Positions 1 to 8,102 of a DNA stretch of 59,447 nt are shown one piece after another. The notes below the pieces were generated by a model. That model was given only the letters and a program-made list of their open reading frames with translations. It was not told the DNA's origin and made no database searches. The stretch is from HGM04593 sp045654885 (GTDB lineage: Bacteria; Bacteroidota; Bacteroidia; Bacteroidales; Bacteroidaceae), in NCBI GenBank assembly GCA_045654885.1, contig JAZOOF010000056.1, positions 1 to 59,447 on the forward strand, given 5' to 3'. Position numbers and translations under genes: made by a program. Each line of letters opens with the position of its first letter. The stretch's first letter is position 1.

Positions 1-75
1 AATCTTGAAGTTTTCAATGAAACCTGATGGCAATATCAAACGGGCTAATTCCAGTAGTATTTTTTCGTCCTGCAT
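1..75 (-). CDS. Transposase N-terminal protein, partial (runs off left edge)
   Basis: Twenty-five codons are visible, from an ATG at 75 to the window edge with no stop. The peptide starts MQDEKILLELARLILPSGF and resembles the start of the short first protein of ISAon1-type insertion sequences of Bacteroidota, where an N-terminal transposase protein precedes a catalytic one. The assignment rests on this short match only. Two things support it: a promoter-like box just upstream (95-102) and a GC-rich stretch at 115-142 that could be the IS end. The rest of the gene and the catalytic protein lie outside the window. Confidence 0.4.
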   Translation of the reverse strand, partial: MQDEKILLELARLILPSGFIENFKI

Positions 76-94
76 AGTACTTATTTTAACTATG

Positions 95-102
95 CGAAGA
101 TA
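95..102 (-). promoter_or_regulatory. Promoter -7 box for the left-edge transposase gene
   Basis: On the minus strand this reads TATCTTCG, one base off the Bacteroidota -7 consensus TAnnTTTG. It lies 19 bp before the ATG at 75. No clear -33 TTTG was found at the usual spacing, so this is a candidate only. Confidence 0.35.
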
Positions 103-114
103 ATATTTTTATAT

Positions 115-142
115 CAGCCCCCCAACTTTTGCAGGTGAACCT
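115..142. repeat. Candidate insertion-sequence terminal repeat
   Basis: Between the transposase promoter and the terminator of the alkaline phosphatase run is a stretch whose minus strand begins AGGTTCACCTGCAAAAG and goes on into a run of six G. It is unlike the AT-rich surroundings. Its place just upstream of a transposase start fits the outer end of an IS. The partner end is outside the window, so the inverted repeat cannot be confirmed. Confidence 0.3.
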
Positions 143-165
143 AAATAGTAATTGTCATTATATAT

Positions 166-200
166 AAAAATATCCTCACGCGTCGCGTGAGGATATTTTT
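166..200 (-). terminator. Terminator behind the alkaline phosphatase gene
   Basis: A perfect 16-bp stem (166-181 pairs with 185-200) closes on a 3-base loop GTC, with A5 and T5 tracts at the ends of the arms. It sits 21 bp past the alkaline phosphatase stop. The flanking tracts would let it act in both directions. It ends the nine-gene minus-strand run that starts at tsaB. Confidence 0.85.
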
Positions 201-221
201 GTGTTGTCCTGTTCCGATGGC

Positions 222-1571
222 TTACTTTCTTTTGCCGCAATATTTCCCTTTCAATTTCTTGTCAACAAAGAAGTGTTTCATTATCATGGGAATGTCGGTG
301 TTGTCAATGACTCCGTTGAACTCATCGGCCTCCTCGCCAATGGCAAACAGGGGAACGAATGTGCCCGAGTGGTTGCCGCTTGCCCATGAGATGAGCGCCT
401 TGCGGTTAAGGTCGTAGACGGCGTCGTATGCAATTTTGGTTGCAAGCTTGCCGGTCATTGTCACGCTCTCGTCGGCATTGTGCTTGTCGCGTGGTTCAAC
501 ACCTACGTTCTCCTTTACCATACGCGTAACCTCGCCCCATGTTGTCTCCTTTAGACCTTCGAGCATAGCAACAAGGTTGTCGACGCTCACCTTCTGCGAC
601 TCAAGCACTTTAAGGTTGAGCTTGTACTCGCCGGTGTAGCCAAGAACAATACCGCCTGTCTCGTGGTCGGCTGTAACAATGATGAGTGTCTCGTCCTTGT
701 GCTTCTTGTAGAACTCGTAGGCTTCGGCAATGGCTGCGTTGAAGTCGAGCACCTCGTGAATCACTGTGGCCGCATCATCCCTGTGCGCTGCGTAGTCAAT
801 CTTTCCGCCCTCTACCATCATGAAGAAACCATCCTTCTTGCTCTTCTTGCTAAGGAAATCTATTCCGGCCTTTGTAATCTGTGCAAGTGTCAGGTCGTCG
901 GTAGTGCGGTCAATGGCATAAGGAACCTCCTCGGCAACGTTCTTCTGGTAGAGCATCATCTTCTCTGCCTTCTCCGCCTTTGCCATGTAGTCGTCATATC
1001 CGCGTGCAATGGCATAGCCCTGCTTCTCGGCTCTGCCGTAGAGGTCACTGCGCTGTTCTGCGGTGCACTTTGCGTCACCGCCGGCATAGAAGTCATAGCC
1101 GGCCTCCAGCATCCACTGTGCAATCTCGTTATAGTTGTTGCGGTCTACGTTGTGGGCATAGAATGCCGATGGGGTAGCGTGGTTGATGCACACGGTGGTG
1201 GCAATGCCCACTGCCATGCCGCTGTTCTTGGCATGGAGTGCAACACTGTAGACATCGTTGCCCTCGGCGTCCTTTCCAATGCGGCCGTTGTTTGTCTTGT
1301 AACCGGTTGAGAGTGCTGTGCCCGAAGCTGCCGAGTCGGTCACTCCGTTGCTTGCCGAGAAGGTGGTGACAAAGGCACTCTCGGGGAACTGTGTGAAGAC
1401 CAGTTTCTGCGGGCGGCCAATCACTCCCTGCAGTTCGCCCAGATAGAGCTCTGTGGCAAGTATGTGCGAAGGTCCCATACCGTCACCTATGAAGTAGAAA
1501 ATGTACTTTGGCTTTGCAAAGCCTGTTGCCACAATGAGCAACAAAAGCAGTGTTCCTAAAATGCGTTTCAT
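222..1571 (-). CDS. phoA: Secreted alkaline phosphatase (PhoA family)
   Basis: A 449-residue phosphomonoesterase that releases phosphate outside the cytoplasm. Residues 1-19 form a signal peptide. FIGDGMG (27-33) carries a metal-binding Asp (D30), and VTDSAASGTAL has the phosphorylated serine at S80, as in E. coli PhoA (TDSAAS). TADHETGG and a late SGNHSG give the remaining zinc ligands. Length is normal for the family. It is the last gene of a minus-strand run, 12 bp behind a serpin lipoprotein gene, and is followed by a strong terminator. No Pho-box-like promoter was seen in front of it, so it probably depends on upstream transcription. Confidence 0.93.
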   Translation of the reverse strand: MKRILGTLLLLLIVATGFAKPKYIFYFIGDGMGPSHILATELYLGELQGVIGRPQKLVFTQFPESAFVTTFSASNGVTDSAASGTALSTGYKTNNGRIGKDAEGNDVYSVALHAKNSGMAVGIATTVCINHATPSAFYAHNVDRNNYNEIAQWMLEAGYDFYAGGDAKCTAEQRSDLYGRAEKQGYAIARGYDDYMAKAEKAEKMMLYQKNVAEEVPYAIDRTTDDLTLAQITKAGIDFLSKKSKKDGFFMMVEGGKIDYAAHRDDAATVIHEVLDFNAAIAEAYEFYKKHKDETLIIVTADHETGGIVLGYTGEYKLNLKVLESQKVSVDNLVAMLEGLKETTWGEVTRMVKENVGVEPRDKHNADESVTMTGKLATKIAYDAVYDLNRKALISWASGNHSGTFVPLFAIGEEADEFNGVIDNTDIPMIMKHFFVDKKLKGKYCGKRK

Positions 1572-1583
1572 ATTGTTATGTTT

Positions 1584-2816
1584 TTATTTTTCATTGGGAT
1601 TACCCACCTTGCCGGCGAACAGCACGTTGTTATTGCTGTCTATTATCACATAGATGAAAGGACGGTCAAAGGTTATGATTTCAATCTTTGGCGGTCTCAT
1701 TGAGAGTGCTCCGGCTCTTCCCATTGTAACGGCAGCCGCTTCTGTGCCCTTCTCATTTACATTTATATATGTCTTCTGTACGATGTCACTGATGCAGAGC
1801 GCCTCATCCGATATTCCACCGAATTGCGCATTGCTGCCAAAGGCTCTTTTAATGCCAAGGTCGGCGAGGATATGCTTGAGGCTGCCGCTGAAATCTGTCT
1901 TGAATTTGGGCAGTGACAGTGTGAGGTCGCATGTCTCTAATTTGCCAAGGTATGTGTCAAAATTACTTGCAAGGAGTTCTGCTGCAACGTCGCATCCCAC
2001 ACCTTCATTGGGAAGCACAAGCAACATTACATGTCCGTTGATGCTTTCGTATCTCTTGGCAACCATTGACAGGGTGTCGTCCTTGTAGCACTGTTCGTTG
2101 TAGCGCATCATCATCATAGGGACTTCCACCTCATCGCCCTTTTCAGTGGTAAATGTCCGGGTTGTTGTGTTTGCCTCTTTGAACTGTTTTAGCCATTGTG
2201 CCTTGAAATATAGTGCGTTAAGAAGTATCATTCTGTCGCTATTGTCGAATGAGTCAAGAATTGACGGTATTTTGCCGTTGGTATTCTCGCTGCACCATTC
2301 GTTTATGCGCTTTACGGTGTTGTCATTGAATTCTGCTTTCTCCACAAGCGCATCGAAACAGGTGTTGTTTTTGTCAATGAACTCCTGCTTGACATCGAAC
2401 TTCTCTTTTATCCAAATGGAGTTAGCAGTCCTTACCTCACAGTTGATGTAGTCGTATTTCTCTTCAAGGCTTAGGTTGTCAATGAATTTCCTGCCATTTG
2501 CGTTGAAATCGTTGCCAAGTTGCATGACATCGAGAATCTCTGTCTTTGTCTTACCCTCGGCGCCATTGGCAACCATGGCCATTGCAAACTGTGCACTCAA
2601 TGGGGAGATACAGATGTTCTCCTTGTCCATCTCCCTGCAGGCCTCGCTCAGCAGTCGTCCCCAAAATGCGCCATCTGCCTCCATCTTCTTCACCGTTGTA
2701 ACAGTTGTTGCTCCATCGGTTGCAATGTCGGCAGTGCTTGTGCCCATCTTGTTCCTTGTGGTGCCGCACGATGCCATGGTTGCAGCCAATACAATGTATA
2801 ATGCTTTTCTAATCAT
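1584..2816 (-). CDS. Serpin-family protease inhibitor, lipoprotein
   Basis: A 410-residue serpin with a lipobox at its start (MASC, Cys17), so probably membrane-anchored after export. The fold signature NICISPLSAQFAMAMVANGA is followed near the end by the inhibitory hinge GTEAAAVT (357-364) and the C-terminal strand FDRPFIYVIID. Small residues in the hinge are known to be required for loop insertion, so an inhibitor is expected. Counting from the conserved Gly (P15), the scissile bond falls at Leu371-Ser372, which suggests chymotrypsin- or elastase-like target proteases. The gene lies 1 bp after rseP and 12 bp before the phosphatase, in an otherwise housekeeping run. Confidence 0.93.
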   Translation of the reverse strand: MIRKALYIVLAATMASCGTTRNKMGTSTADIATDGATTVTTVKKMEADGAFWGRLLSEACREMDKENICISPLSAQFAMAMVANGAEGKTKTEILDVMQLGNDFNANGRKFIDNLSLEEKYDYINCEVRTANSIWIKEKFDVKQEFIDKNNTCFDALVEKAEFNDNTVKRINEWCSENTNGKIPSILDSFDNSDRMILLNALYFKAQWLKQFKEANTTTRTFTTEKGDEVEVPMMMMRYNEQCYKDDTLSMVAKRYESINGHVMLLVLPNEGVGCDVAAELLASNFDTYLGKLETCDLTLSLPKFKTDFSGSLKHILADLGIKRAFGSNAQFGGISDEALCISDIVQKTYINVNEKGTEAAAVTMGRAGALSMRPPKIEIITFDRPFIYVIIDSNNNVLFAGKVGNPNEK

Positions 2817-2817
2817 A

Positions 2818-4158
2818 TCAGAATACGAATTTCATAAGGTCGTTGTATGTCGCCAGCACGAACAGACCAAGGAGCAGCAGCATGCCAATCATCTGCGCGC
2901 GCTCCATGAACTTGTCACTTGGCTGCTTGCCGGTGATGATTTCAAAGAGCAGGAACACCGCGTGTCCGCCGTCGAGTGCCGGAATTGGCAGGATGTTCAT
3001 GAAAGCGAGTATGATTGAGAGGAACGCTGTCATCAACCAGAACTCATGCCAATCCCATGTTGCGGGGAAGAGGCTGCCAATGGATGCGAACATGCCCACC
3101 GACTTTGCTCCGTCGCTGGTGAATACATATTTGAAATCGCTTACATATCCGCGGAGAACATCGAAACCGAATGATATGCCGGCGGGGAATGATGCAAAGA
3201 AACCATAGTCGCTGTGCACGAGAGGGTAGTCGTTTAGGATTGGTATCAGGCCTACAATGAATGTGCTGTCTACATTCACGGGCAATGTGATGGCGCTGTC
3301 GCGCATAACCTCAATGTCAAAATTGTGCTTTTCCTGCTCCTTGAGGCCGGCAAGAGCCTTCTTGAAATCGGTCCATGAGTCAATGCTCTTTCCATCGACT
3401 GCGGTGATTCTGTCGCCCTTGGCAATGCCTGCGAGGGCACCGGCACTGTTTACATCGACGCTGTCGATGATTGGCAGGATTCTCTCCTGCAGGAACAGGC
3501 CACCCTTGTTGTTCATGTTCAGCAGTCCAAGGGTGTCGGGTATTGCAATGGCAATCTCCTTGCCCTCGCGCAACACGGTAATCTCATTGGCATTGCAGAT
3601 GTCGCGGAAGATGTTTGCTGCACGCACCTTGTCGTGATGGAGCTTGTGCAGTTCCTCGCCATCGGCCTTTATTATGATATCGCCATTGCGGAAACCAATC
3701 TCCTGTGCTGTCTCGTTGAAGACAAGACCGTTCTTCATCGAGTGCAGATCGGTGTGCGATTCGCCCCAGGCGAACAGCACCATGGCATAGATGAATATTG
3801 CAAGTATAAGGTTGAACATTACACCGCCCACGATGATGAGCAGTCGCTGCCATGCCGGTTTCGAGCGGTACTCCCAATCCTCGGCGGGCTTGTTCATCTG
3901 CTCGGTATCCATTGACTCGTCAATCATGCCTGCAATCTTGCAGTAGCCTCCAAGGGGCACCCAGCCGATACCATACTCCGTGTCGCTGTTCTTCGGTTTC
4001 CATTTGAAGAGCGAGAACTTCCAGTCAAAGAAGAGATAGAACTTCTCGACCCTTACCTTGAAGAGTCTTGCAAAAAGAAAATGACCGAACTCGTGGACAA
4101 GCACCAGCAGGCTCAATGCCAGAATGAGCTGCAGTGCGCGTATAAAAAATATTTCCAT
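2818..4158 (-). CDS. rseP: RseP-type site-2 zinc metalloprotease
   Basis: An integral inner-membrane protease of family M50B that cuts transmembrane segments, such as anti-sigma factors, after a first cut. The zinc motif HEFGH lies in the first membrane helix. Two PDZ-like segments follow (around NGDIIIKADGEEL and KGDRITAVDGKSI). The C-terminal helices contain the second catalytic motif ILPIPALDGGH. The start at 4158 (MEIFFIRAL) is chosen because family members begin right at the first helix. An ATG at 4203 would add 15 residues and overlap dxr by 10 bp. Length is then 446 residues. It sits between dxr and the serpin gene. Confidence 0.93.
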   Translation of the reverse strand: MEIFFIRALQLILALSLLVLVHEFGHFLFARLFKVRVEKFYLFFDWKFSLFKWKPKNSDTEYGIGWVPLGGYCKIAGMIDESMDTEQMNKPAEDWEYRSKPAWQRLLIIVGGVMFNLILAIFIYAMVLFAWGESHTDLHSMKNGLVFNETAQEIGFRNGDIIIKADGEELHKLHHDKVRAANIFRDICNANEITVLREGKEIAIAIPDTLGLLNMNNKGGLFLQERILPIIDSVDVNSAGALAGIAKGDRITAVDGKSIDSWTDFKKALAGLKEQEKHNFDIEVMRDSAITLPVNVDSTFIVGLIPILNDYPLVHSDYGFFASFPAGISFGFDVLRGYVSDFKYVFTSDGAKSVGMFASIGSLFPATWDWHEFWLMTAFLSIILAFMNILPIPALDGGHAVFLLFEIITGKQPSDKFMERAQMIGMLLLLGLFVLATYNDLMKFVF

Positions 4159-4193
4159 AGTGTATAAGTAGTTTTTTATTTCTATTCCTAAAG

Positions 4194-5354
4194 TCAAATC
4201 CAACTTTTTACCAATGCTCTAATCTCCTTGTCAGTCTCAAGGTAGTCATCGAGCGTCGGTTTAAGTATGTATGTCGCCTTCTCCATTGCGCGTGCAATGA
4301 GCTTTGGCATGTCGGTGAACTTTATGCGCTCCTCAAGGAATGCCGCAACACAAATCTCGTTTGCCGCATTTACCACGCAAGGGATGTTGCCACCCTGGGC
4401 AATCGCTGTGTAGGCATGCTGCAGATTGGGGAAAAGTTCAAGGTCAGGTTTCTCGAATGTGAGCTCCTTCAAGGTGTTCCAGTCGATTCGCTCGAACGAC
4501 GACGAGAGGCGTGTGGGGTAGGTGAGTGCATACATGATTGGCAGGCGCATGTCGGGGGTGCCCAACTGCGCCTTGATGGCACCGTCTCCAAACTGTACCA
4601 TCGAGTGGATTACCGACTGCGGGTGAACCACCACCTCAATGTCCTCGGCTCCAACACCGAACAGCCACTTTGCCTCCATCACCTCGAAACCCTTGTTCAT
4701 CATGGAAGCCGAGTCGATGGTTATTTTGGCACCCATGCTCCAGTTGGGGTGCTTGAGCGCCTGCTGTACAGTGACATGCTCCAGTTGCTCTTTTGTGAAT
4801 GTGCGGAACGGGCCGCCCGATGCCGTGAGAATAAGTTTCTCCACCCTGTTGTTCATCTCGCCGGCAAGGCACTGGAAGATTGCCGAGTGCTCCGAGTCGA
4901 CGGGCAGGATGGGTGTCCTGTGCTTCATTGCCAGCCCGTTTATCAGCTCGCCGGCAACAACCATTGTCTCCTTGTTGGCAAGTGCTATGGCCTTGCCTGC
5001 CTTTATGGCATTGATTGTGGGGCGCAGGCCCGAGAAACCGACCATTGCAGTAACCACAATGTCAATGGGCTTCGATTCCACAATCTGGCATATTGACTCA
5101 TAGCCGCCATACACCTTTATGGGCAGGTCGGCAAGCGCCTCCTTCAGTTGTGTGTATTTGCTCTCGTCGGCAATGACCACAGCCTCGGGCATGAATTTGC
5201 GCGCCTGCTGTATGAGTTCGTCGACACGTGTGTTTGCTGTTATTGCATAGACTTCGAACTTGTCGGGGTGCTCCTCCACCACCTGCAGCGTCTGTGTTCC
5301 AATGGAACCTGTTGAGCCCAGTATGGCAATGCTCCTTTTCTTTGTCTCGTTCAT
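4194..5354 (-). CDS. dxr: 1-deoxy-D-xylulose 5-phosphate reductoisomerase
   Basis: Cytoplasmic enzyme of the MEP pathway. It converts deoxyxylulose 5-phosphate to methylerythritol 4-phosphate with NADPH and a divalent metal, leading to isoprenoids and undecaprenyl phosphate. The NADPH loop is ILGSTGSIG at the N terminus. NKETMVVAGE, SGGPFR and TIDSASMMNKGFEVMEA carry the substrate and metal ligands. At 386 residues it has the usual length. It lies 29 bp after the M23-like gene and directly before rseP, a pairing common in many bacteria. Confidence 0.97.
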   Translation of the reverse strand: MNETKKRSIAILGSTGSIGTQTLQVVEEHPDKFEVYAITANTRVDELIQQARKFMPEAVVIADESKYTQLKEALADLPIKVYGGYESICQIVESKPIDIVVTAMVGFSGLRPTINAIKAGKAIALANKETMVVAGELINGLAMKHRTPILPVDSEHSAIFQCLAGEMNNRVEKLILTASGGPFRTFTKEQLEHVTVQQALKHPNWSMGAKITIDSASMMNKGFEVMEAKWLFGVGAEDIEVVVHPQSVIHSMVQFGDGAIKAQLGTPDMRLPIMYALTYPTRLSSSFERIDWNTLKELTFEKPDLELFPNLQHAYTAIAQGGNIPCVVNAANEICVAAFLEERIKFTDMPKLIARAMEKATYILKPTLDDYLETDKEIRALVKSWI

Positions 5355-5383
5355 CTTTATCTGTCGTTATAAACTTTTAAAAA

Positions 5384-6238
5384 TCAGAATGCTATGTAGA
5401 TGTTGGGGTCGAGCGGCTTGCTCCTGTGCCACAGCTCCAGGTGCAGGAAGTTTTTCTTTCCGTTCTCCACGCCCGAACCGTCGCTCAGCGTGCCAATCAC
5501 CTCGCCGCCATAGACCTTGTCGCCCACCTGCTTTAGCAGGCGGTAGCAGTTGCGGTATATCGATATAAGGTTCTCGCGGTGCTGCAGCACTATACTGTAG
5601 CCGTCGTTTGCTGTGTAGTCGCTGAATACCACTATACCGTCGTGTATGGCCATTACGTTCTCTCCTGCAATCTCTGCAATGTCAACACCGTAGTGTCCGT
5701 TGCTTGGGTCGAACCTCCTCATTATCTCGCCTTTCGTGGGGCGGAAAAGGTTAAGCTCCTGCAGTGCGGCAACGCTGGCTGCCTGCGATGTCAGGTTGTA
5801 TCTCTCGCGCTCCTCCCAGTTTTTTACAAATTCGGCTTCAAGCTCCGTTGTCTCTACTGAGAAATCGTTGCCCGATACAGGCTGTGGCGAGTTCTTTAGT
5901 GAGTCGAGTGTTATGTCGCCGTCCATTATCGCGCGTATGTTCGCAAGGTAGGCATCCTGCTTTTCAATCTCGTGCATAAGCGAGTCCACCCGCAGGCTGT
6001 TGGTGACAATCTTGTCCTTTTCGACCTTGTTCACGTAGCCTGGCAGCATGCTCCCTACAGGGGTGTATATTACCACAAGGTACAGCACACCGGCAACAAG
6101 CATGAACGCAATGAAGAGCGACAGTATAAGCAATATCGGCGATGTGTAGAACCCGCGTACGCTGTCCGGCTTGTTTACGTTATGTATTGTAAGGCGATAC
6201 TTGCGTAGAAGCCTGCTTTTGAAACCTCTTTTTTCCAT
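5384..6238 (-). CDS. Membrane-anchored LytM/M23-fold protein, catalytic His lost
   Basis: A 284-residue protein with a basic cytoplasmic start, one transmembrane helix (about 33-58), a coiled-coil-like stretch (about 70-160) and a C-terminal LytM domain (about 165-284). The zinc ligands of M23 endopeptidases are present: H182 and D186 in GHYGVD, and H266. The two catalytic histidines are not. The usual YAHL is YRNC (N230), and the first His of the HxH motif is F264. Such degenerate LytM proteins (EnvC, NlpD) are known to activate amidases rather than cut peptidoglycan. A similar role is inferred here. Neighbours are rimM (24 bp upstream) and dxr. Confidence 0.85.
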   Translation of the reverse strand: MEKRGFKSRLLRKYRLTIHNVNKPDSVRGFYTSPILLILSLFIAFMLVAGVLYLVVIYTPVGSMLPGYVNKVEKDKIVTNSLRVDSLMHEIEKQDAYLANIRAIMDGDITLDSLKNSPQPVSGNDFSVETTELEAEFVKNWEERERYNLTSQAASVAALQELNLFRPTKGEIMRRFDPSNGHYGVDIAEIAGENVMAIHDGIVVFSDYTANDGYSIVLQHRENLISIYRNCYRLLKQVGDKVYGGEVIGTLSDGSGVENGKKNFLHLELWHRSKPLDPNIYIAF

Positions 6239-6261
6239 GTGGTGTCTGTGTTTGAAACTGT

Positions 6262-6771
6262 TTAAAGGGATACAAGACCCTCGGGCAGGTCGAATGTTAT
6301 GGTCTGTCCGTCGTGGTCGATGTCGGCAATGAGCTCCTCCTGTGCAGGAATCAGTATCTCCTCGCCATCGTTCTCCACCACAAACAGGGTGTTCATTGTG
6401 CTGTCATCAATGTCTACTATCTCACCGATGTGTCCCAGTGTCCTGTCTGTTGCCGTGAAGCCTATGAAATAACCCAATGAAACCTCCTCGCTCTCCTCTA
6501 CCCATTTGCGTGGAATGAATGCCTCGCGGTTGGTGAGATAGCGCACCTCCTCGGCATTCTCCATGCGTTCAACTTTGACGATGAGCGTGTCGTTGCTCTT
6601 TTGACGTACCGACTCAAAGAAGAACGGTACCAATATGCCGTCGATGTCGCAGGCTACGAAGTCGCAACCGTCGTCAAGCGTAAAGGTGTCGCCTTGCAGT
6701 CCAATCTCTCCTTTTGTGCCGTGTGGCTTCAGGAACTTGCCGAAGTACACGAAATCCTCTTTCTTGAGCAT
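6262..6771 (-). CDS. rimM: Ribosome maturation factor RimM
   Basis: A 169-residue protein that helps assemble the head of the 30S subunit. The N-terminal RimM domain opens with FVYFGKFLKPHGTKGEIG, the typical G-K-hydrophobic-PHG-KGE pattern. The C-terminal PRC-barrel half contains YFIGFTATDRTLGHIGEIVDI and ends in ILIPAQEELIADID. Length is normal. It lies 14 bp behind murA and 23 bp before the LytM-like gene. In many genomes rimM is next to rpsP and trmD, so this placement beside murA is a Bacteroidota-type arrangement. Confidence 0.95.
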   Translation of the reverse strand: MLKKEDFVYFGKFLKPHGTKGEIGLQGDTFTLDDGCDFVACDIDGILVPFFFESVRQKSNDTLIVKVERMENAEEVRYLTNREAFIPRKWVEESEEVSLGYFIGFTATDRTLGHIGEIVDIDDSTMNTLFVVENDGEEILIPAQEELIADIDHDGQTITFDLPEGLVSL

Positions 6772-6785
6772 ATGTCTGTGGTCTC

Positions 6786-8090
6786 TTATGAACGTGTTAT
6801 CTTTGCTCCAATCTGGTTCAGTCTCTCCTCAAGGTTCTGGTATCCTCGGTCTATCTGCTCAATGTTGTCTATGCGGCTTACACCGTCGGCGCTCATTGCC
6901 GCAATGAGCAGGGCAATACCGGCCCTGATATCGGGCGAGCTCATTGCGCGCGGCTTCAGCGTGAAGCGTCGGTCGTGGCCTATGACCACTGCACGGTGCG
7001 GGTCGCAAAGGATAATCTGCGCACCCATGTCAATGAGCTTGTCTACAAAGAAGAGGCGGCTCTCGAACATCTTCTGGTGAATGAGCACGCTGCCCTTTGC
7101 CTGTATTGCAGTGACAAGCAACACGCTCAAAAGGTCCGGTGTCAGTCCCGGCCACGGCGCATCGCTTATGTTCATGATTGAGCCGTCGATGAACGAGTCA
7201 ATCTCATAGTGCTCCTGTGAAGGGATGTAGATATCGTCGCCTCTCTGCTCGAACTTTATGCCCAGACGGCGGAAACTCTCGGGGATGATTCCCAAGTTCT
7301 CGAACGAGACGTTCTTTATCGTGAGCTCACTCTGTGTCATCGCAGCCATGCCTATGAAACTGCCCACCTCAATCATGTCGGGCAGTGCGCGGTGGGTGCA
7401 TCCGCCAAGTGATTCCACACCTTCAATTGTCAACAGGTTGCTGGCGATACCGGAAATCCTTGCTCCCATCTTGTTGAGCATTTTGCACAGCTGCTGTATG
7501 TATGGTTCGCAGGCAGCATTGTAGATGGTTGTAGTGCCCTCGGCAAGCACGGCTGCCATAATTATGTTGGCAGTACCTGTCACCGAAGCCTCATCGAGCA
7601 GCATGTGGCAACCCTTGAGCTTTTCGGCCTGCATGCGGTACACTCTCTTCTCGGTGTCGAAAGAGAACTGCGCTCCAAGTTTCTGCAAACCTATGATATG
7701 TGTGTCCAATCGGCGACGGCCGATTTTGTCACCGCCGGGCTCGGACATGGTGGCCTTGCCATATCGTCCCAGGAGCGGGCCGATGAACATTACCGAACCA
7801 CGCAGCCTTGAACAGCCGTTTATGTACTCCTCGCTCTCAATGTAGTCGAGGTTTATGTTGTCGGCCTGGAATGTGAAGCATCCTACACCGTTGCGTGTCA
7901 CCGATACGCCCATGTTTATGAGCTGGTTTATGAGGTTGTTCACGTCGGCAATGTCGGGGATGTTCTCAATTGTCACCTTCTCGCTTGTGAGCAGGGTGGC
8001 GCATATCTCCTGCAGCACCTCGTTCTTTGCTCCCTGCGGTGTAATCTCGCCGTGCAGTCTGTGTCCGCCTTCTATAATGAATGAAGCCAT
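6786..8090 (-). CDS. murA: UDP-GlcNAc 1-carboxyvinyltransferase with Asp at the Cys115 site
   Basis: Cytoplasmic enzyme of the first committed step of peptidoglycan synthesis: it adds enolpyruvate from PEP to UDP-GlcNAc. At 434 residues it has family length, with the AKNEVLQEI start and the repeated inside-out alpha/beta barrel typical of EPSP-synthase folds. The mobile loop reads EPGGDKIGRRRLDTH. D121 (codon 7728-7730) stands where most bacteria have the Cys alkylated by fosfomycin. Asp at this place is known to keep activity and give intrinsic fosfomycin resistance. It is 12 bp behind the DUF4290 gene and 14 bp before rimM. Confidence 0.96.
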   Translation of the reverse strand: MASFIIEGGHRLHGEITPQGAKNEVLQEICATLLTSEKVTIENIPDIADVNNLINQLINMGVSVTRNGVGCFTFQADNINLDYIESEEYINGCSRLRGSVMFIGPLLGRYGKATMSEPGGDKIGRRRLDTHIIGLQKLGAQFSFDTEKRVYRMQAEKLKGCHMLLDEASVTGTANIIMAAVLAEGTTTIYNAACEPYIQQLCKMLNKMGARISGIASNLLTIEGVESLGGCTHRALPDMIEVGSFIGMAAMTQSELTIKNVSFENLGIIPESFRRLGIKFEQRGDDIYIPSQEHYEIDSFIDGSIMNISDAPWPGLTPDLLSVLLVTAIQAKGSVLIHQKMFESRLFFVDKLIDMGAQIILCDPHRAVVIGHDRRFTLKPRAMSSPDIRAGIALLIAAMSADGVSRIDNIEQIDRGYQNLEERLNQIGAKITRS

Positions 8091-8102
8091 ATTCTCGTTG
8101 TC

